From: Andrena cerasifolii | Taxonomy: Eukaryota > Arthropoda > Insecta > Hymenoptera > Andrenidae | Direction: 5' to 3' | NCBI RefSeq assembly: GCF_050908995.1 | Contig: NC_135123.1 | Coordinates: forward strand, 5,146,001-5,210,000 | Length of the DNA stretch: 64,000 nucleotides | Part shown: positions 35,892 through 48,010 of the stretch, one piece after another | Numbering within the stretch: position 1 is the stretch's first letter | Layout: each line of letters starts with the position of its first letter | Made by a program: the position numbers and the translations under genes | The notes under the pieces: model-generated | Told to the model about the DNA's origin: nothing | The model's database searches: none | Seen by the model: the letters and a program-made list of their open reading frames with translations, nothing else

Positions 35892-36095
35892 GTGCGATGG
35901 TTCCAGCAGCAGCACGAGAAGAAACGCAAGAAAAGGGACTTCGTGCCCACGTCGTTCGGATTCGGCGATTATCCGGCGTTCTTCGACGAGTTCGGCTCGC
36001 GTCCTAGGCAAGCCACGTTCCATCGACAAAGAAATAGAGGCATACCTCTCCAGAACCTGTTCACGGATCCGCTCTTTAAAGAACAGTGGTACCTG
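35892..36095 (+). CDS. Fur2: Fur2 exon: prodomain end, RKKR maturation site and linker
   Basis: A 68-codon exon, phase 0/0, with acceptor TTTTTGCAG and donor GTAAGT. It opens VRWFQQQHEKKRKKRD: the conserved end of the convertase prodomain and the primary autocatalytic site R-K-K-R before Asp, matching the R-X-K/R-R rule for furin autoprocessing. It ends in DPLFKEQWYL, equivalent to the DPKFPQQWYL motif that begins the mature catalytic region in furin. About 42 residues separate the cleavage site from this motif, against only about seven in human furin; they are rich in Phe, Gly, Arg and Pro and include a basic RQRNR stretch. The frame is open across the insertion and both splice sites are strong, so the linker appears genuine. 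Introns of about 13.6 kb (before) and 6.9 kb (after) flank it. Confidence 0.93.
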
Positions 36096-36912
36096 GTAAG
36101 TGGGCCCTTGGATTTTACTCCCTTCGAATCGGCCAAACCGGGCTACGTGACGGGACTACGACCTCCGATGTGGCGAACTTAACGGCATCCGATAACAGTT
36201 AGATATATCGCATTCGAGATCCTGCCCCCTACCGTTCCGATCCCTCCTGATTTCATTTTATTCGGGGGGTCTATGTCGCCGCGAAATGACGTCTCCCGGG
36301 GTTACGATCAATAACACGCGCGACTGATTCGGTAATACAGTAATACACCCAGCAGATATGGGCGCCCGCCGTGGCGTGTGAACGCGCAGCGGCTGCTTTA
36401 AACGATCAAAGTTGATCGACGTTAGACTGACTTCTTCCCCGTATCGAGTTAACCCCTTAAGCCCTTTTGACAGATATAATCATCATGTGCTTGCGCACTA
36501 CAGAGGGCTTAAAACTGGGCATACACGCGAATGTTTCACGAAAGGTTGCCTGCAGGGATACAAGCTCGCAGATGATCCAAAAGGCAACTCCTCGCGCAAT
36601 AGAAGCACCCATACACGCGAGGGTTCGCGGCAGGTTTACCTCGCAGGCGGGGTCCTCCCTGCAGTGTTGCTGTATTATTTCTATTGTTGATAACAGAGTA
36701 AATCGTGTAGTATATATTAGGCACAGGCATAAACAGAAGCACGTTGCGATTGGTGGGTCAGGTGGTTGAGAGGAACGACAAGGGAAAAAGATACTGATCG
36801 AGGTATCCGGCGCCTCTTTTATTATTCTTGGAATATGTTAGGCATGGGAATCTAAGAGATATGTATTTTTTTATTTTTACCCAGTCTGAATTTTAAGGGA
36901 CGAAACGCCCCC

Positions 36913-37964
36913 TTAAGGGGGGAGCCTGGTGTAACTAAATGAAAATCGAGGCATTTTTCGGGAATTTTTTTTAAAGAAAGTATTTGATAGATCTTTCTGA
37001 AACTTTCAGGATATTGTATTAACAGGTTAAGGTATATAACAAAAAAAAATTATTAAAAAAGAGCGGCAAATAACAAAGTTATGCCCAGTCCGTTGGCGAC
37101 GCAATTATTGCACTGCGGGCAACGTAGCGTCTTTTGGTTTCATCTGAAACCAAAAATCGAACAATTTTCTTTTAGTTTATGAGTGTACGCACAGAATGAA
37201 GTAATTTGAAACTTAAAAGATGCAAAATGAACAAATGGCGGCCTCTTGAATAAAAAGTTCACTGTTTCCAACGAAATTTTGCCTTAAATGTCTAAAAAAA
37301 AGTTATTTATTTACACAATATCATTATACTAATAACTTAGTACTATGAAGAAAATGTTCACAAATATCCGTGCACAAGGCCAAGTCGATTGGTCGAATAT
37401 TTTTTGAGTTACATTGCCCGCAAAGTATAAAACTGTCGTTTCGAGAAAAACGCATTTAAAGTTTTGTGGTACCCTGGCGCTCCGTAGCAAAACCGGCTAT
37501 ATCCACTTTAATTTTTCGAATTTCGTTTTGCGGCTTTGGGAACATATTGTCGTGATGTTTAACTATTGATTTATGCAAAAAAAAAATCGATTTCTTCGAC
37601 CCCCTACACTAGACTCCCCCCCTTAAATGTGTAAAAAAAGTTATGTATTTAAACAATATCATTATACCAATAACTTAGCTCTGTGAAGCATATGTTCACA
37701 AATATCCGTGCACAAGGCCAAGTCGATTGGTTGAATATTTTTGGAGTAATATTGCCCGCAAAGTGTGAAACTGTCGTTTCGAGAAAAACGCATTTAAAGT
37801 TTTGTGGTAGCCTGGCGCTCCGTAGCAAAACCGGCTAAATCCGCTTTAATTTTTCGAATTTCGTTTTGCGGCTTTGGGAACATATTGTCGTGATGTTCAA
37901 CTATTGATTTATGCAAAAAAAAAAATCGATATCTTCGATTCGCTACACCAGGCTCCCCCCTTAA
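36913..37964. mobile_element. TTAA-flanked element with internal 339-bp tandem duplication
   Basis: Ends TTAAGGGGGGAGCCTGGTGT and TACACCAGGCTCCCCCCTTAA are inverted. Internally 37282-37620 and 37621-37959 are direct repeats (339-bp period), each containing CCAAGTCGATTGG and CGAGAAAAACGCATTTAAAG. The first copy ends in its own degraded CTACACTAGACTCCCC terminus, so the duplication may be one arm copied in tandem. The 5' 370 bases are unique. Confidence 0.85.
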
Positions 37965-38700
37965 CTGTTCCGGGCTAGAGCTCCTACAAATAGGTGATCT
38001 TTAGGAATTAATTAAAGGAAAACGCTACATACAATTTAGTGGGACTTTTTGCATTGGATTAAGGACGTCTTAAACTATGGAAATATATTTTTTGTTTTAT
38101 GAGTCGTCAAAATCGAGGCGTCAAAAAATTCATCCAAATCGGTGGAACCTGTAGCCCCTAAACCATTGGTCTGATATAAAAAACAATGCCAGATTATTAA
38201 AGGGCATGAAATTCGCTCGTGGACTAGACCAGAAACCAGTACAAATATTACATTTTTTGAGAAAATAAGGACACTTGAAAATAATAAATTTTAATTTTCT
38301 TTTTTTAATTTTACTGGTCTATCCACCAGCCGGAAGTGTATTCTTTAAAATAAAAAAAGTTTCAGTCGAATCGGATAGTAACTTTTGGAGATACAGGCTC
38401 CAGCGATTTTGAAAACACTGCTTCGAGAAAAACGCGTTTAAGGTTTTACGTGAGTGCCGAGAGGCCGGGTGTTCCCCGTGCATTTGCCGCTACTCAAATG
38501 CCTATAACTTCGGGAATTCTACGAATTTCAAAAAATCCTTTTAAACGTGTGTTCCTGAGAGGTTGAACATTCGAAAAACGAAATAAAAAAATGGACTTTT
38601 ACATCTAAACCTCTCCTTAAAATTCGAAAATCCGCATTTTCCGAATGAAGTACTCTGCCACTATAAACGCCAACATTCGTTAACATGTGGAATAGTTCAT
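37965..38700. repeat. Repeat-like block related to the preceding element
   Basis: Shares CGAGAAAAACGCGTTTAAGG (38422-38441) with the motif in 36913-37964, and has text typical of dispersed repeats, but I could not find its ends. Confidence 0.35.
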
Positions 38701-41700
38701 TAACATACATTGACAATATAAGCTTTTGTTATCGTTTTCTATAAATAGCACCTGTTGTGCCCCACGTGGTGGTTTCGGAGTACGAGTGTGGAATTAAGCT
38801 TGGGAAGTTCGTGAATGGCTAAAGGATTAGAATCCCCCGAGTGAACTCTCATAATGTTTATTTATTAAACAGGACGAAATAATTTAGATAAAGGTTAACT
38901 AGCGAGATCGCGTCGATGCATTTTGTTCAAAACCAAATTTTGGAAAAAACCTAACCCAGACCTAACCCAAACCAAATTTCATAAAAAAAACTGTCATACA
39001 CTTCTGCCTGTATGGGGACACTAAGGCGCTCATATTCACACGAAATAATCTTTCGTGAAACTGCACAGGTAACTCTAAACAAGCGTCTCTATAGATCCAG
39101 CCACATTTCATGTTCATATTTTTTTTTAAATATCTATATTCATACAGCCGTATAGAAGCACCCTGTGCTGAACCTAACAGGGCGCTTAAATCCCTCAGAA
39201 CACCTTGTTTCGAGATGAGATGTTATCTACTATGGCGAATCTATAAAACCAACCCACGTAGGTATTTAGAAATCAAAGTTGTCGTTACACTCGAAAACTC
39301 CTGGGCAGGCAATAATTCCCTCCTTGCACCTGCATGTTTTCCAGACCCATACCTTGTATGAATTTGCACGTGACGTGCTACGTACATCGTTTGTAAGAAG
39401 CACACCGCGTTTCCGCGCACGTCATCCGAAGGATCAGTCTTGCGGCTGAGTTAGATAAGAACGTACATCAATCTTAGAAGAAAAAGGATATTACTCAAGT
39501 GTTTGAAATAAATTGTTATCTTCTCGCACTACGCCGTTGAGCGTTAAAATCTGAGGAATACGTATTTCCCTGTTCCATCCTCAATATGAAATTTGAAGTG
39601 CGGAGCACACCTCGATGATTGAAAATTTTCATTTTACGACCGATGGTTTTAGCCTCCATAAATTTCGAATATCTCGCAGACGATGCTCCTTTTAGGAGAA
39701 ACAGGCGCTATAAAATGCACCAACTATTATTCAGTTTACGAATGACGGGAGGCGGGGGGAGAGAGCAGACGAAGTTGAAGACGCCCTACGTGCTTCCCTG
39801 AATAATCCAGTGGCAAAGAATTATTTCTAATCTAATCTCGTGTCAGGGAATCCTTGAATAACAGCGCCAGCGGCAGATATAGGTCCTGCGTATAGTAAGA
39901 ACGATTTGTTCCTTGTCGATACGAACGAGAAATTTGAACACGGCCGGAGGTCGTCCTTTCTCATGCGCTGCTGTTCATAATTCTCCGCGCGTCGCCTCGA
40001 ACGATCGTTTCCGGTACAGACAACGGCGATCGCTGCGTTTGTCGTTTCTAGAATTAACGACGGAACACCGATATACGAGCGCAGTATTAACAATGAGATG
40101 TTTTTCACTCGCAAACAGGATCCCGTGCTCGAAACAAGCACGTCATTTTGGATGATTTCGTGTGCATAAATATCGATTGGATCGTTGTCGGGTGATTTAG
40201 TCGTTCAGCGAGCACGTACTCGAAGAAATGAATAGCTGAATAAACGAGCGATCGGATAGGATTTGGCACTCGTAAGTGGCAAGAGAAGATTTGATCGATC
40301 GCTGCAGTGTAACGAGTACTTATATAGGAGAGAAAAATCCATTTTCCATTAAGATACTCTTAGTTACATGTAATTAATATGTTGATCATATTTTTACACA
40401 ACAAAAAAATATTTTTTAACATAAAATAATTCATTAAAATATATTTTTGTACAGAATAAGAATAAGACAAATAAAATATATATGTTTTTAAGTACATTTA
40501 AACACAAATTAATAGCAAACATTTGAAACTATTATAAATAAATAAAATTCAGTTTTTAAATAATTCGTATTGATAATAAATTTTTAATTTTTCGTTCTTA
40601 TTATCTTCACCCCTGTCAGTTGAATCTGAAGGAATGAGGAAGATGACTGCAACAGCGCACGTGTATAACAATTATTGTAACTACCCACTTCATACATTCC
40701 ACAAATGAAAAATTCGCGCGCAAACCATTCACACATGCGCACTCATGCAAAACCGCAGTTCATGCGCTAGTGGCGCCCTCTGCGCCGAGTTTTGCGTCAT
40801 CTTCTCCATTGGAAACTCATCTCTTTTTGGCAACGCTGCACTAAGCGCCACCTAGAAAATGTGTCAAGACCGAAAAAAATGACAATTTTTTTCTACCCTG
40901 CCGAGTGTATTAATAAAAGCCAAAAATATTTGTTAGGATATGTTATAACCACTTTTTGTAAAAATTTCATAAAAGTCACCTATTTCTCGAGCGTTTTTCC
41001 CGGAAGGTTCCCTTAAAGTTTCGATAATTGTTACACTCACTTTATTTATAATGTTCTTATATTTGACAATGGAGTATAGAATAAATAACGTGATATTGGC
41101 GAGCAGCAGAAAATTAAAGTTTACCTAGGGCAATATATCACTTTACTATATAACTTTTTTAAAAAAACAATTAAATTAACCTAATTCTTAACGATATTTA
41201 AGATTCGACAATAGGCAAAAAATCGTCATTTCTTTTATGCTAATAATTCTGTGTATTTAACACACTAAAAATTAAGATCGATAATTTTTAGGTTATAGTA
41301 ATTTGCAACTTTTGTATAGAAGCACTTTTTTATACAACGGGTAGTTTAAAAGTTATTTGAGGTGAGCATTTTAAATATCTTACTTTTTACATCCAGTGTT
41401 GCAGATGATGAGTGAGAACAATAAATCTCGTTGCGTGTCCATCGGATAAACAAATTTATTGGACAATGCTGTCGAAACTTTTTAATACAGTCCTAATAAA
41501 GTTCTTGTTTGAATGACGAATGGCCAGCGAGTACCTACGCGTCACGCGTTTATTCCGAAAATTTATGGGACAAAAGGAAAAATTTTATAACATACCTTGT
41601 AGTTGAGAGGAGGATTGTATCCTCACAGAAGTTGAACATTCTGGTACTCGAGGACGAACCTATTTTTGAATCCGTCACTGCATTTTCGAAAAACCATATT

Positions 41701-42077
41701 ATTTCACAAACGCAAACTGTCTTTTTGCATCAATGTAAAACGAAAAGGCATTTTCTGATATTCCCTAATACTCTGTACCTCACAACTGAAATCACCGATC
41801 GATTGAAGTGCTCGCTCAAAAATATGAACTTTGTCACTGATATTTGACGAGCAGCGATTGTAATCGTAATTGGAAGATTTTATCCCCAAAGGTTTCCCCG
41901 ACTACCAATAACAGCATTGTAGTGATATCTAGCCAATCATGGCGAATTTCCTGAAGATTTTATCCGCATCTTTCCGCGCTGCTGCGTAGTGTAAGAGTGA
42001 CTTTAGAAACTGGAGAAAGCTATAGCTCTTTTCTAGGCAAAAATTGATGCAGGTAAAGGTTGAATATCATAATAAAG

Positions 42078-42282
42078 CAGCGCTGTCCAGCGTAGGGGCC
42101 CCTCGCGCGCCTGCTTCCCCTTCCAATCTTCCTCTGGCGCAGCGTGCCTTCCGTTGTCATGGAGACCGCGCGACGCTACGAAGGCTGCCGTGACGGACTA
42201 GCCGGGTTAGCCTTTTCCCTGACAACGCGGACGAGAGTGGGAGAACCCCAAGCTCCCGCTGGAGCCACCTTGGACAGCGCTG
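42078..42282. mobile_element. hAT-type MITE with perfect 8-bp duplication
   Basis: 205 bp from CAGCGCTGTCCAGCG to TTGGACAGCGCTG, flanked by TAATAAAG at 42070-42077 and 42283-42290. GC-rich interior unlike its surroundings. Confidence 0.93.
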
Positions 42283-42446
42283 TAATAAAGACTATCTTTT
42301 CACAGTATAATTATTTTCTTGCTTGTAATGCTGCATGTAGCAGCTCTATCAATTTTTTGTTTCTTCAAATAGATCTCATAAAATGTACTATATTTCGTTT
42401 ACAAAAGAAGTACGTTCTTCGCCTGATAATACATATCAAAATTTCC

Positions 42447-42750
42447 CCCTGGGGCCGTCCGCAAATTAAGTACGTAAAGATAATTTTGGCGATTTCTTAC
42501 CCACTCCCTCCCCAAGTACAAAAATTCGTAAGATTTTATATTCCAACCCCTTCCCCATTCCTTGCGTTATATTTTTTACATTGCACTTTTTCAGTTATTA
42601 AAATTCTTTTAAAGATTTATCTAATACAGTCAAAATTAGGTTAAAAATATAAGACTACCGGCCCCCCCCCCTCCACCCCGTAAGAAAACGTAAAAAAATC
42701 CGCGACCCCTTCCCCCCCAAAAACCCTTACGTGATTTAAAGACCCCCCTG
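42447..42750. mobile_element. Probable degraded MITE with C-rich segments
   Basis: GGGGCCGTCCGCAAATTAAG near the left and TTACGTGATTTAAAGACCCC at the right are loosely inverted. Contains C-runs at 42661-42673 and 42712-42718. No target duplication. Confidence 0.4.
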
Positions 42751-42946
42751 TTCAATGTAAACAATAATTTTGCGCACAACAGGTAGTTTCTATTGTAGAA
42801 GTAATTTTAAGTACATTGAGAAGATTAATAAAAAGTGTAGGTCTATATAGAAAGGTAAAGGATTTTAAGGTCCTCAAGATAAGCATCTGTTTGTCTAATT
42901 GAGGAATAATGTATGTACCACGATCCCTTTCGTTTCTTCATTTCAG

Positions 42947-43241
42947 AACGGCGGAGCTAAAGATGGCTACGACATGAATCTTGGGCCAGCCTGGCAAAAG
43001 GGTTACACCGGCAAGGGCGTCGTCGTGTCGATCCTGGACGACGGTATACAGACGAATCATCCCGACCTGGCGCTGAATTACGACCACCAAGCCAGTACCG
43101 ATATCAATGACAATGACAATGATCCTATGCCAAGAGACAACGGTGACAACAAGCATGGCACCCGATGTGCCGGCGAAGTTGCTGCAGTTGCATTCAACCA
43201 ATACTGCGGCGTTGGTGTCGCCTATAACGCCAGCATCGGAG
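42947..43241 (+). CDS. Fur2: Fur2 exon: catalytic domain with catalytic Asp and His
   Basis: A 295-nt exon entering in phase 0 and leaving in phase 1, with acceptor TTTCAG and donor GTAAGC. It starts NGGAKDGYDMNLGPAWQKGY and carries VVVSILDDGIQTNHPDL, whose first Asp (codon 43037-43039, visible residue 134) is the catalytic aspartate of the S8B/kexin subfamily. The following Asp normally helps form the substrate pocket. NKHGTRCAGEVAA holds the catalytic His (codon 43154-43156, visible residue 173). The Asp-rich stretch DINDNDNDPMPRDNGDN is a surface and calcium-binding region in the family. The wording is closer to insect Fur2 and PACE4/PC5 types than to Fur1. The preceding intron contains a hAT-type insertion ending 42282, 0.66 kb upstream. 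Confidence 0.97.
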
Positions 43242-43403
43242 GTAAGCGGGGATTCAAACTCCGACAGAAATAATTCATTCAAACTGTTATAGTACAGAGG
43301 TGCTTCGTGTAACAGTTACGAAAAATCGAAATAACGTCATAGCTGTTAGGGCCGCAAACGATCTTCGCATTATTCGGCAACAGGTGTCAGAGACTGTAAG
43401 GGG

Positions 43404-43477
43404 TGATTCTACGTGCCAAAATATGACGAGATTCAGGAATGACGAAATTGCGTTTGAGGCTTCGACTTCGAGTTATT
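43404..43477. repeat. Fragment of the repeat at 57290-58480
   Basis: GATTCTACGTGCCAAAAT, then GACGAAATTGCGTTTGAGGC and AGTTATT match the left end at 57290-57365 with scattered differences. Confidence 0.6.
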
Positions 43478-43735
43478 GATCCCGAACCCGAAAATTCAAA
43501 AAATTCTGAAACTTTATCGATATGTAGGGGATTTCCTCCTGATTGCAACGTATTTTTTTTTTGCTGCCCAAATTCACTCTAAGGGGTGAAATTGAAGATT
43601 CGGCTATTTTCCGATTTTATTTTATAACGCGCAATCTGTAAGAGATAGAAAAAAAGTTTCAAGACAAAAGTTACTTCATTTAATTAGATCTATCAAATCA
43701 TAAAAGTTCTATCAATTGTTTAAACAATTAGAAAA
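43478..43735. mobile_element. Truncated CAAGGGA-type MITE
   Basis: GATCCCGAACCCGAAAATTC through AGGGGATTTCCTCCTGATTG matches the left arm of 61116-61547 and 21374-21806, without the first CAAGGGA bases and without the right arm. Confidence 0.8.
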
Positions 43736-44565
43736 AAGTTATAAACAAAAATGTTAATATTGTTTTCTAAAATAGGGTTTTCCACGTGAAATCTGAACTG
43801 GATGTTTAAATAATTATGAAACAGCATAATCTATATTTTTTCCATACAATTGCAACTTGTGTTTTATTGCGGAGCTGTGCTCCTCGACAATCGAAGAACT
43901 TTTGGATCCTATTGTAACGTACCTTAAGCTGCACGACGAGAAATGTTCTTCTAACATTTATTTGGAAATAATACGTAACTTGGGACAGCCTTCATTTTCT
44001 TATTTTTCTTGCAAACCAATGTTGGTGCACCATTTCTTCGAACGGTACAATGTTCGGTGCAACTACTACAACGCAGTACAATCGAGAGAAAAAATGATTA
44101 AAAAACTATTTTAAAACAAAAAAGTAATGTTTCGTTTGGCACATATTTTGTATTAAATAGGAATGAACAATCAGTTAAAGTTTTCTTGTGCTTTTAATAA
44201 ATATTATCAACATTATTCCAAAAATATCAATTTTGTAATATTGTTTTCAGTTACTCCAGAATTCCCGAGAATTCTCAAGAAGTATGATCTGATTTCTGAT
44301 TTCTCGAGAAACAAAAAATATCGAGAAATTAGGAGCACTGTATGTAATACGTAATGCACTAATGAGAACTGAAATTTTTCTATTTTCTATTGAATGTTAC
44401 ATGGGAGTGCTACAAATACATTTGCAAGGTCTCCCAGTGAAAATGAGTCCAACTGCAACCTCATTCGTATTATGTTTAATTAATTCGTAATTAATTCAAA
44501 TTATCCGTATCGCTCTTGGCGATAGGCGAGTCTCACTGTTGCTCTACTTCGCTGATTCCATATAT

Positions 44566-44719
44566 GAGCCGTTTGTTTTGAAAGTGGCCTAAGTCCATTT
44601 ATCAATTGTTTTTCGTTGACTGTAGTTAATGTGTACAACTTGAAGTTAGTATTAAAAATTTATATATAAAATTTTTTTAAATATAAATGGACTTAGGCCA
44701 CTTTCATAATAAACGGCTC
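44566..44719. mobile_element. Short palindromic MITE
   Basis: 154 bp; GAGCCGTTTGTTTTGAAAGT...GGCCTAAGTCCATTTA inverted as TAAATGGACTTAGGCC...AACGGCTC. Flanked by ATAT. Confidence 0.85.
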
Positions 44720-45578
44720 ATATCTTGTTCAATTTCCTGGTAATTTATGTTAATTACTACATTAAAGACTTTATTCTCCCGTAATAACGCGCTCGGGCAG
44801 ATTCGATCAGTACTCATATAACCAGGACTTACCCTGTGACATTGATAAAACGGATTCAGTCAACCACTTAAAACTACCTCTGCTTGGTGGCTAAGGATCC
44901 GTGTTCTGAACATAAGCATTTCCAATAAATAACTACCACAAAACGCACACCACTATCACTGCGTCAAAGAGTTCTGATGTAGCTGCGTTACTAGCAGACT
45001 GTCGCAACAATATTTCAAAAGGGCATGGCTTACAAGTGAAAACCCCAAACAGTGACAAACCTGTCCATGAAATCTTTGTACGTACACCTCATGCAGCAAA
45101 TAGTTTTCTCGTATATAGAACCATGCCAAACTTTATTACTGAAGTACTTATTCTCCTTCGTCTCCAATAAATTTTATTTGTCACGTTTCCTATCACGATT
45201 ATAATCGCACCGTTTAATTACACGTCGACAAGCTAATTTCCAGCACGACACTCCACTTATCGTTCTACCTTCAGTTTCAATTTCCTAGGCGCTGTGACAG
45301 TTATTAAAGTGCCGATCACTCCATGCTTCGGTGCGTTATAAGTGCCTTCGTCAAGTTGTATCGAGTTTCGATAATTTTTTCACCAAGCTTCCTTTATGTT
45401 ATTTCTTATTTAATAATATTTATAGATGTACTTAAATAAACACATCCCTTAACTCATAGATTGCGCAAGTGATTATAATGCAAATGAACAAACTATTAAT
45501 AGTAATACTAACTTCTTAATGCGTGGCAACGATACTTGTTCGATTTAAGGTGGCATATACTCGCTTGAACCCTCGGAA

Positions 45579-46205
45579 AATGTGTACATTTTGTAGTTAT
45601 TTCTACAAGTCAACGGCTTGATGAAGATTTTCCGTTTTTGTATTATGATTACATAGCATTATTTTTTCACTACTTAAAAAAAAAGTTTCTCTTAAAAAAC
45701 TATTTTAGACGGCTAAACAGTGACCGTGAAAAAAAGCTGTATGTCGCGTCTGAAATAAAAAACAGTAAATTTTTTTTATAAAACATGTTAATAGATATCG
45801 ACCTACGACGCCTGTTCTATTTCCATTACCCGTTTATTATTTACAAAGAAAAAATTAACTTTCCTCTTTGAAAAATCTAACTTTACCTTTGATCTCTCAC
45901 CATTTCTTTATTTCTCAAAATTTTCAAAATCGACGCCGTGAGTCGATAGCTATTAACATAGTTTATAAAAAAAATCTACTCTTTTTGATTTCAGACACGG
46001 CATACAGCTTTTTTCAGGGCTGCCGTGTAGCCGTCAAAAAATCGAGAGAGTTTCGGATATGTATCCATAACTTTCGAAAAGCAATAGTTTTTTAACTGAA
46101 ACTTTTTTTTTAAGCAGTCCACAATGCTATGTAAAGATAGTACAAAAACGGAAAATCTGCATGATGCCGTTGCCTTATAAAAAAAATCCACAAAATGTAC
46201 ACATT
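45579..46205. mobile_element. Long palindromic MITE, unassigned
   Basis: AATGTGTACATTTTGTAG at left, CACAAAATGTACACATT at right, then inverted CGGAAAATC / GATTTTCCG and CTGTATGTCGCGTCTGAAAT / GACACGGCATACAG. About 627 bp. Confidence 0.75.
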
Positions 46206-46417
46206 CTACTCCTTTAACGACACTCTCCGGAAGGGGTTGTCCTTAATTACCTTAGGCTTTTTGGGGGGGAGCTTTGAATTTCTTACGTTATCTTACAAGG
46301 GGAGAGTCAGCTATCATCTTACCCAATATTTTGTAACCTAATTTTCAATATGCGTAGCCTAAAAAATGATGTTTCATCGCATACACGAAACCGAGTTACA
46401 CGATTTATATTATAAAC

Positions 46418-46566
46418 CAGGCCCGTCCAACTTTTGCTCTTGCCCTCGAAGGGCAACCGCGGGTGGTTGCGAGCGAAGGCAAGAACGCGAAGGGGCTGGC
46501 TCAGTGCCTTCAAGAGCGAAGAGCAACTCGCGGTTGCTCGTGCGAGCAAATCCCTGGACAGGCCTG
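46418..46566. mobile_element. hAT-type MITE, 149 bp
   Basis: CAGGCCCGTCCAAC to CTGGACAGGCCTG; flanks TTATAAAC and TTACAAAC match at seven of eight positions. Internal TTGCTCTTGCCCTCGAAGGG and inverted GCTCGTGCGAGC motifs. Confidence 0.85.
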
Positions 46567-46682
46567 TTACAAACCATTAAAAGAATTTTAATAACTGAGA
46601 AAATGCAATGTAGAAAATATTACGTAAGGAAGGGCGGTTGGAATATAAAATGTTACGAATTCTCATACTCTCACGTACCACA

Positions 46683-46909
46683 AACTGGGTTGACTTTGCC
46701 CGCCGGGATGACTTTGCCCACTTTTTTACTCTGCCTGAAAGATTAACATATAATTGAATTCGCTATTTTTTGTTTTCGTTTGACCTTGGAGAAATTATTG
46801 CTATCGACTACAAAGCACCATATGTTCTAATTACTTCGCAATAAAATAAAATAAAGCTTTTCCGAAAAGTGGGCAATGTTACCCCGGCGCGGGCAAAGTC
46901 ACCCCAGTT
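46683..46909. mobile_element. MITE with CTTTGCCC motifs
   Basis: AACTGGGTTGACTTTGCCCG at left and CGGGCAAAGTCACCCCAGTT at right; each arm carries a second GACTTTGCCCACTTTT-like motif. 227 bp. Confidence 0.8.
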
Positions 46910-47334
46910 CACGGTATTTTAAGGACGGCCCCTAATATCGTGATGCAGCATCCTATTAAGTTGATGGAACAGATATAGCGACGCATTTGGGACTCTTGAA
47001 ATTGTGCAAAGTGGTGTCCCCGAAGGTACAAGGTCCTAGGATGTACCTGTTGTTTTTCATCGCTTCAGGGCCCCGCAAACCCGAAATAGCTATCCCCCTT
47101 GACGTGTCCAGGTCTCTCGGTTGATTAATAAAAACTGTTATCACCCCTTACTGCCCTGACGACGCTGCTGTGCCTGTTGTACCAACAATAATTACAAACC
47201 CCCGGCCACGGGAAAGCGATGTATCCTTTGCGTCAACCACCTTGCTGGGAGGCCGTATAAATTCCTGTGGAAATCTCGACACGTATGCAGCGAGGAGGAA
47301 AGCCATCTGACGCACATACCTTCCGTGTTCTCAG

Positions 47335-47507
47335 GCGTGCGAATGCTCGATGGCCCGGTAAACGACGCCGTCGAAGCCAGAGCGCTGGGATTGAATCCTG
47401 ATCACATCGATATATATAGCGCTTCTTGGGGTCCCGAGGACGACGGTAAAACTGTCGACGGTCCTGGTCCTCTTGCCAGAAGAGCGTTTATTTACGGTGT
47501 AACCAGC
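47335..47507 (+). CDS. Fur2: Fur2 exon: catalytic domain, GGVRMLDG to GVTS
   Basis: A 173-nt exon, phase 1 in and phase 0 out, with acceptor GTTCTCAG and donor GTAAGT. Together with the last base of the previous exon it encodes GVRMLDGPVNDAVEARALG, then IDIYSASWGPEDDGKTVDGP and RRAFIYGVTS. These are near-invariant convertase segments; SASWGPEDDG lines the acidic substrate-binding cleft that reads multibasic sites. Splicing to 48772 restores the conserved GVTS-GRKGKGSIFVW run. The intron that follows is the shortest visible (1.26 kb) and more than half of it is one palindromic transposon. Confidence 0.97.
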
Positions 47508-48010
47508 GTAAGTTGCATAACCTACTTTTCTATTTTTTCTATTCTTGCTTTACACCCCTTCCTCTTCTCCCCTTTCCGTCTGAAAAATTCGAGAAAATTC
47601 ATACCGCGCGTCTCGACTTTCGATACGCTCCGGTTCGATCGAGTTAACGTGGAACGTTGGAAATTATAATTCAGTTTTTGTGCGCAATCGTTATAACTTG
47701 CTTGACAAGGAACATGCGAAATGTAGTTTCCTCTGGCGTGATGGAGTTTATTCCATAACTTCAGCTACCCTTTCGAAGCATGCACGCTTCGTTTTATGAT
47801 CAGCGAGCTGCAGTTAAGCAAGTAAAATCTCCGCGACTTTGCGGTAAGGTACATTTTCGAGGGAAAAGAAAAGAATTGTCTTTTACCTGCGACAGCATGA
47901 TTCGTGTTCCCAACAGAGTCTCATAATGTTTGAAATTTTCCAATTACAAACCTTCCTCACAAGTGTCCCGAAAGCTTCAGTTCATAGTGCACTTGGCGGG
48001 TTGAACGCAA

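Larger units (their letters stand above)
36096..42946 (+). other. Fur2: 6.9-kb Fur2 intron
   Basis: Holds the TTAA-flanked repeat 36913-37964, a related repeat-like block to about 38700, a hAT-type MITE at 42078-42282 and a possible degraded repeat at 42447-42750. The first 800 bases are GC-richer than typical intron here. From 38700 to 42070 I recognise nothing else. Confidence 0.8.
43242..47334 (+). other. Fur2: 4.1-kb Fur2 intron
   Basis: Contains repeat fragments at 43404-43735, and MITEs at 44566, 45579, 46418 and 46683. The stretches 43740-44560 and 44720-45578 hold nothing recognisable. Confidence 0.8.

Noticed and set aside
42144..42644. 166-codon open frame
   Set aside because: Begins inside the hAT MITE 42078-42282 and crosses repeat sequence; no domain.
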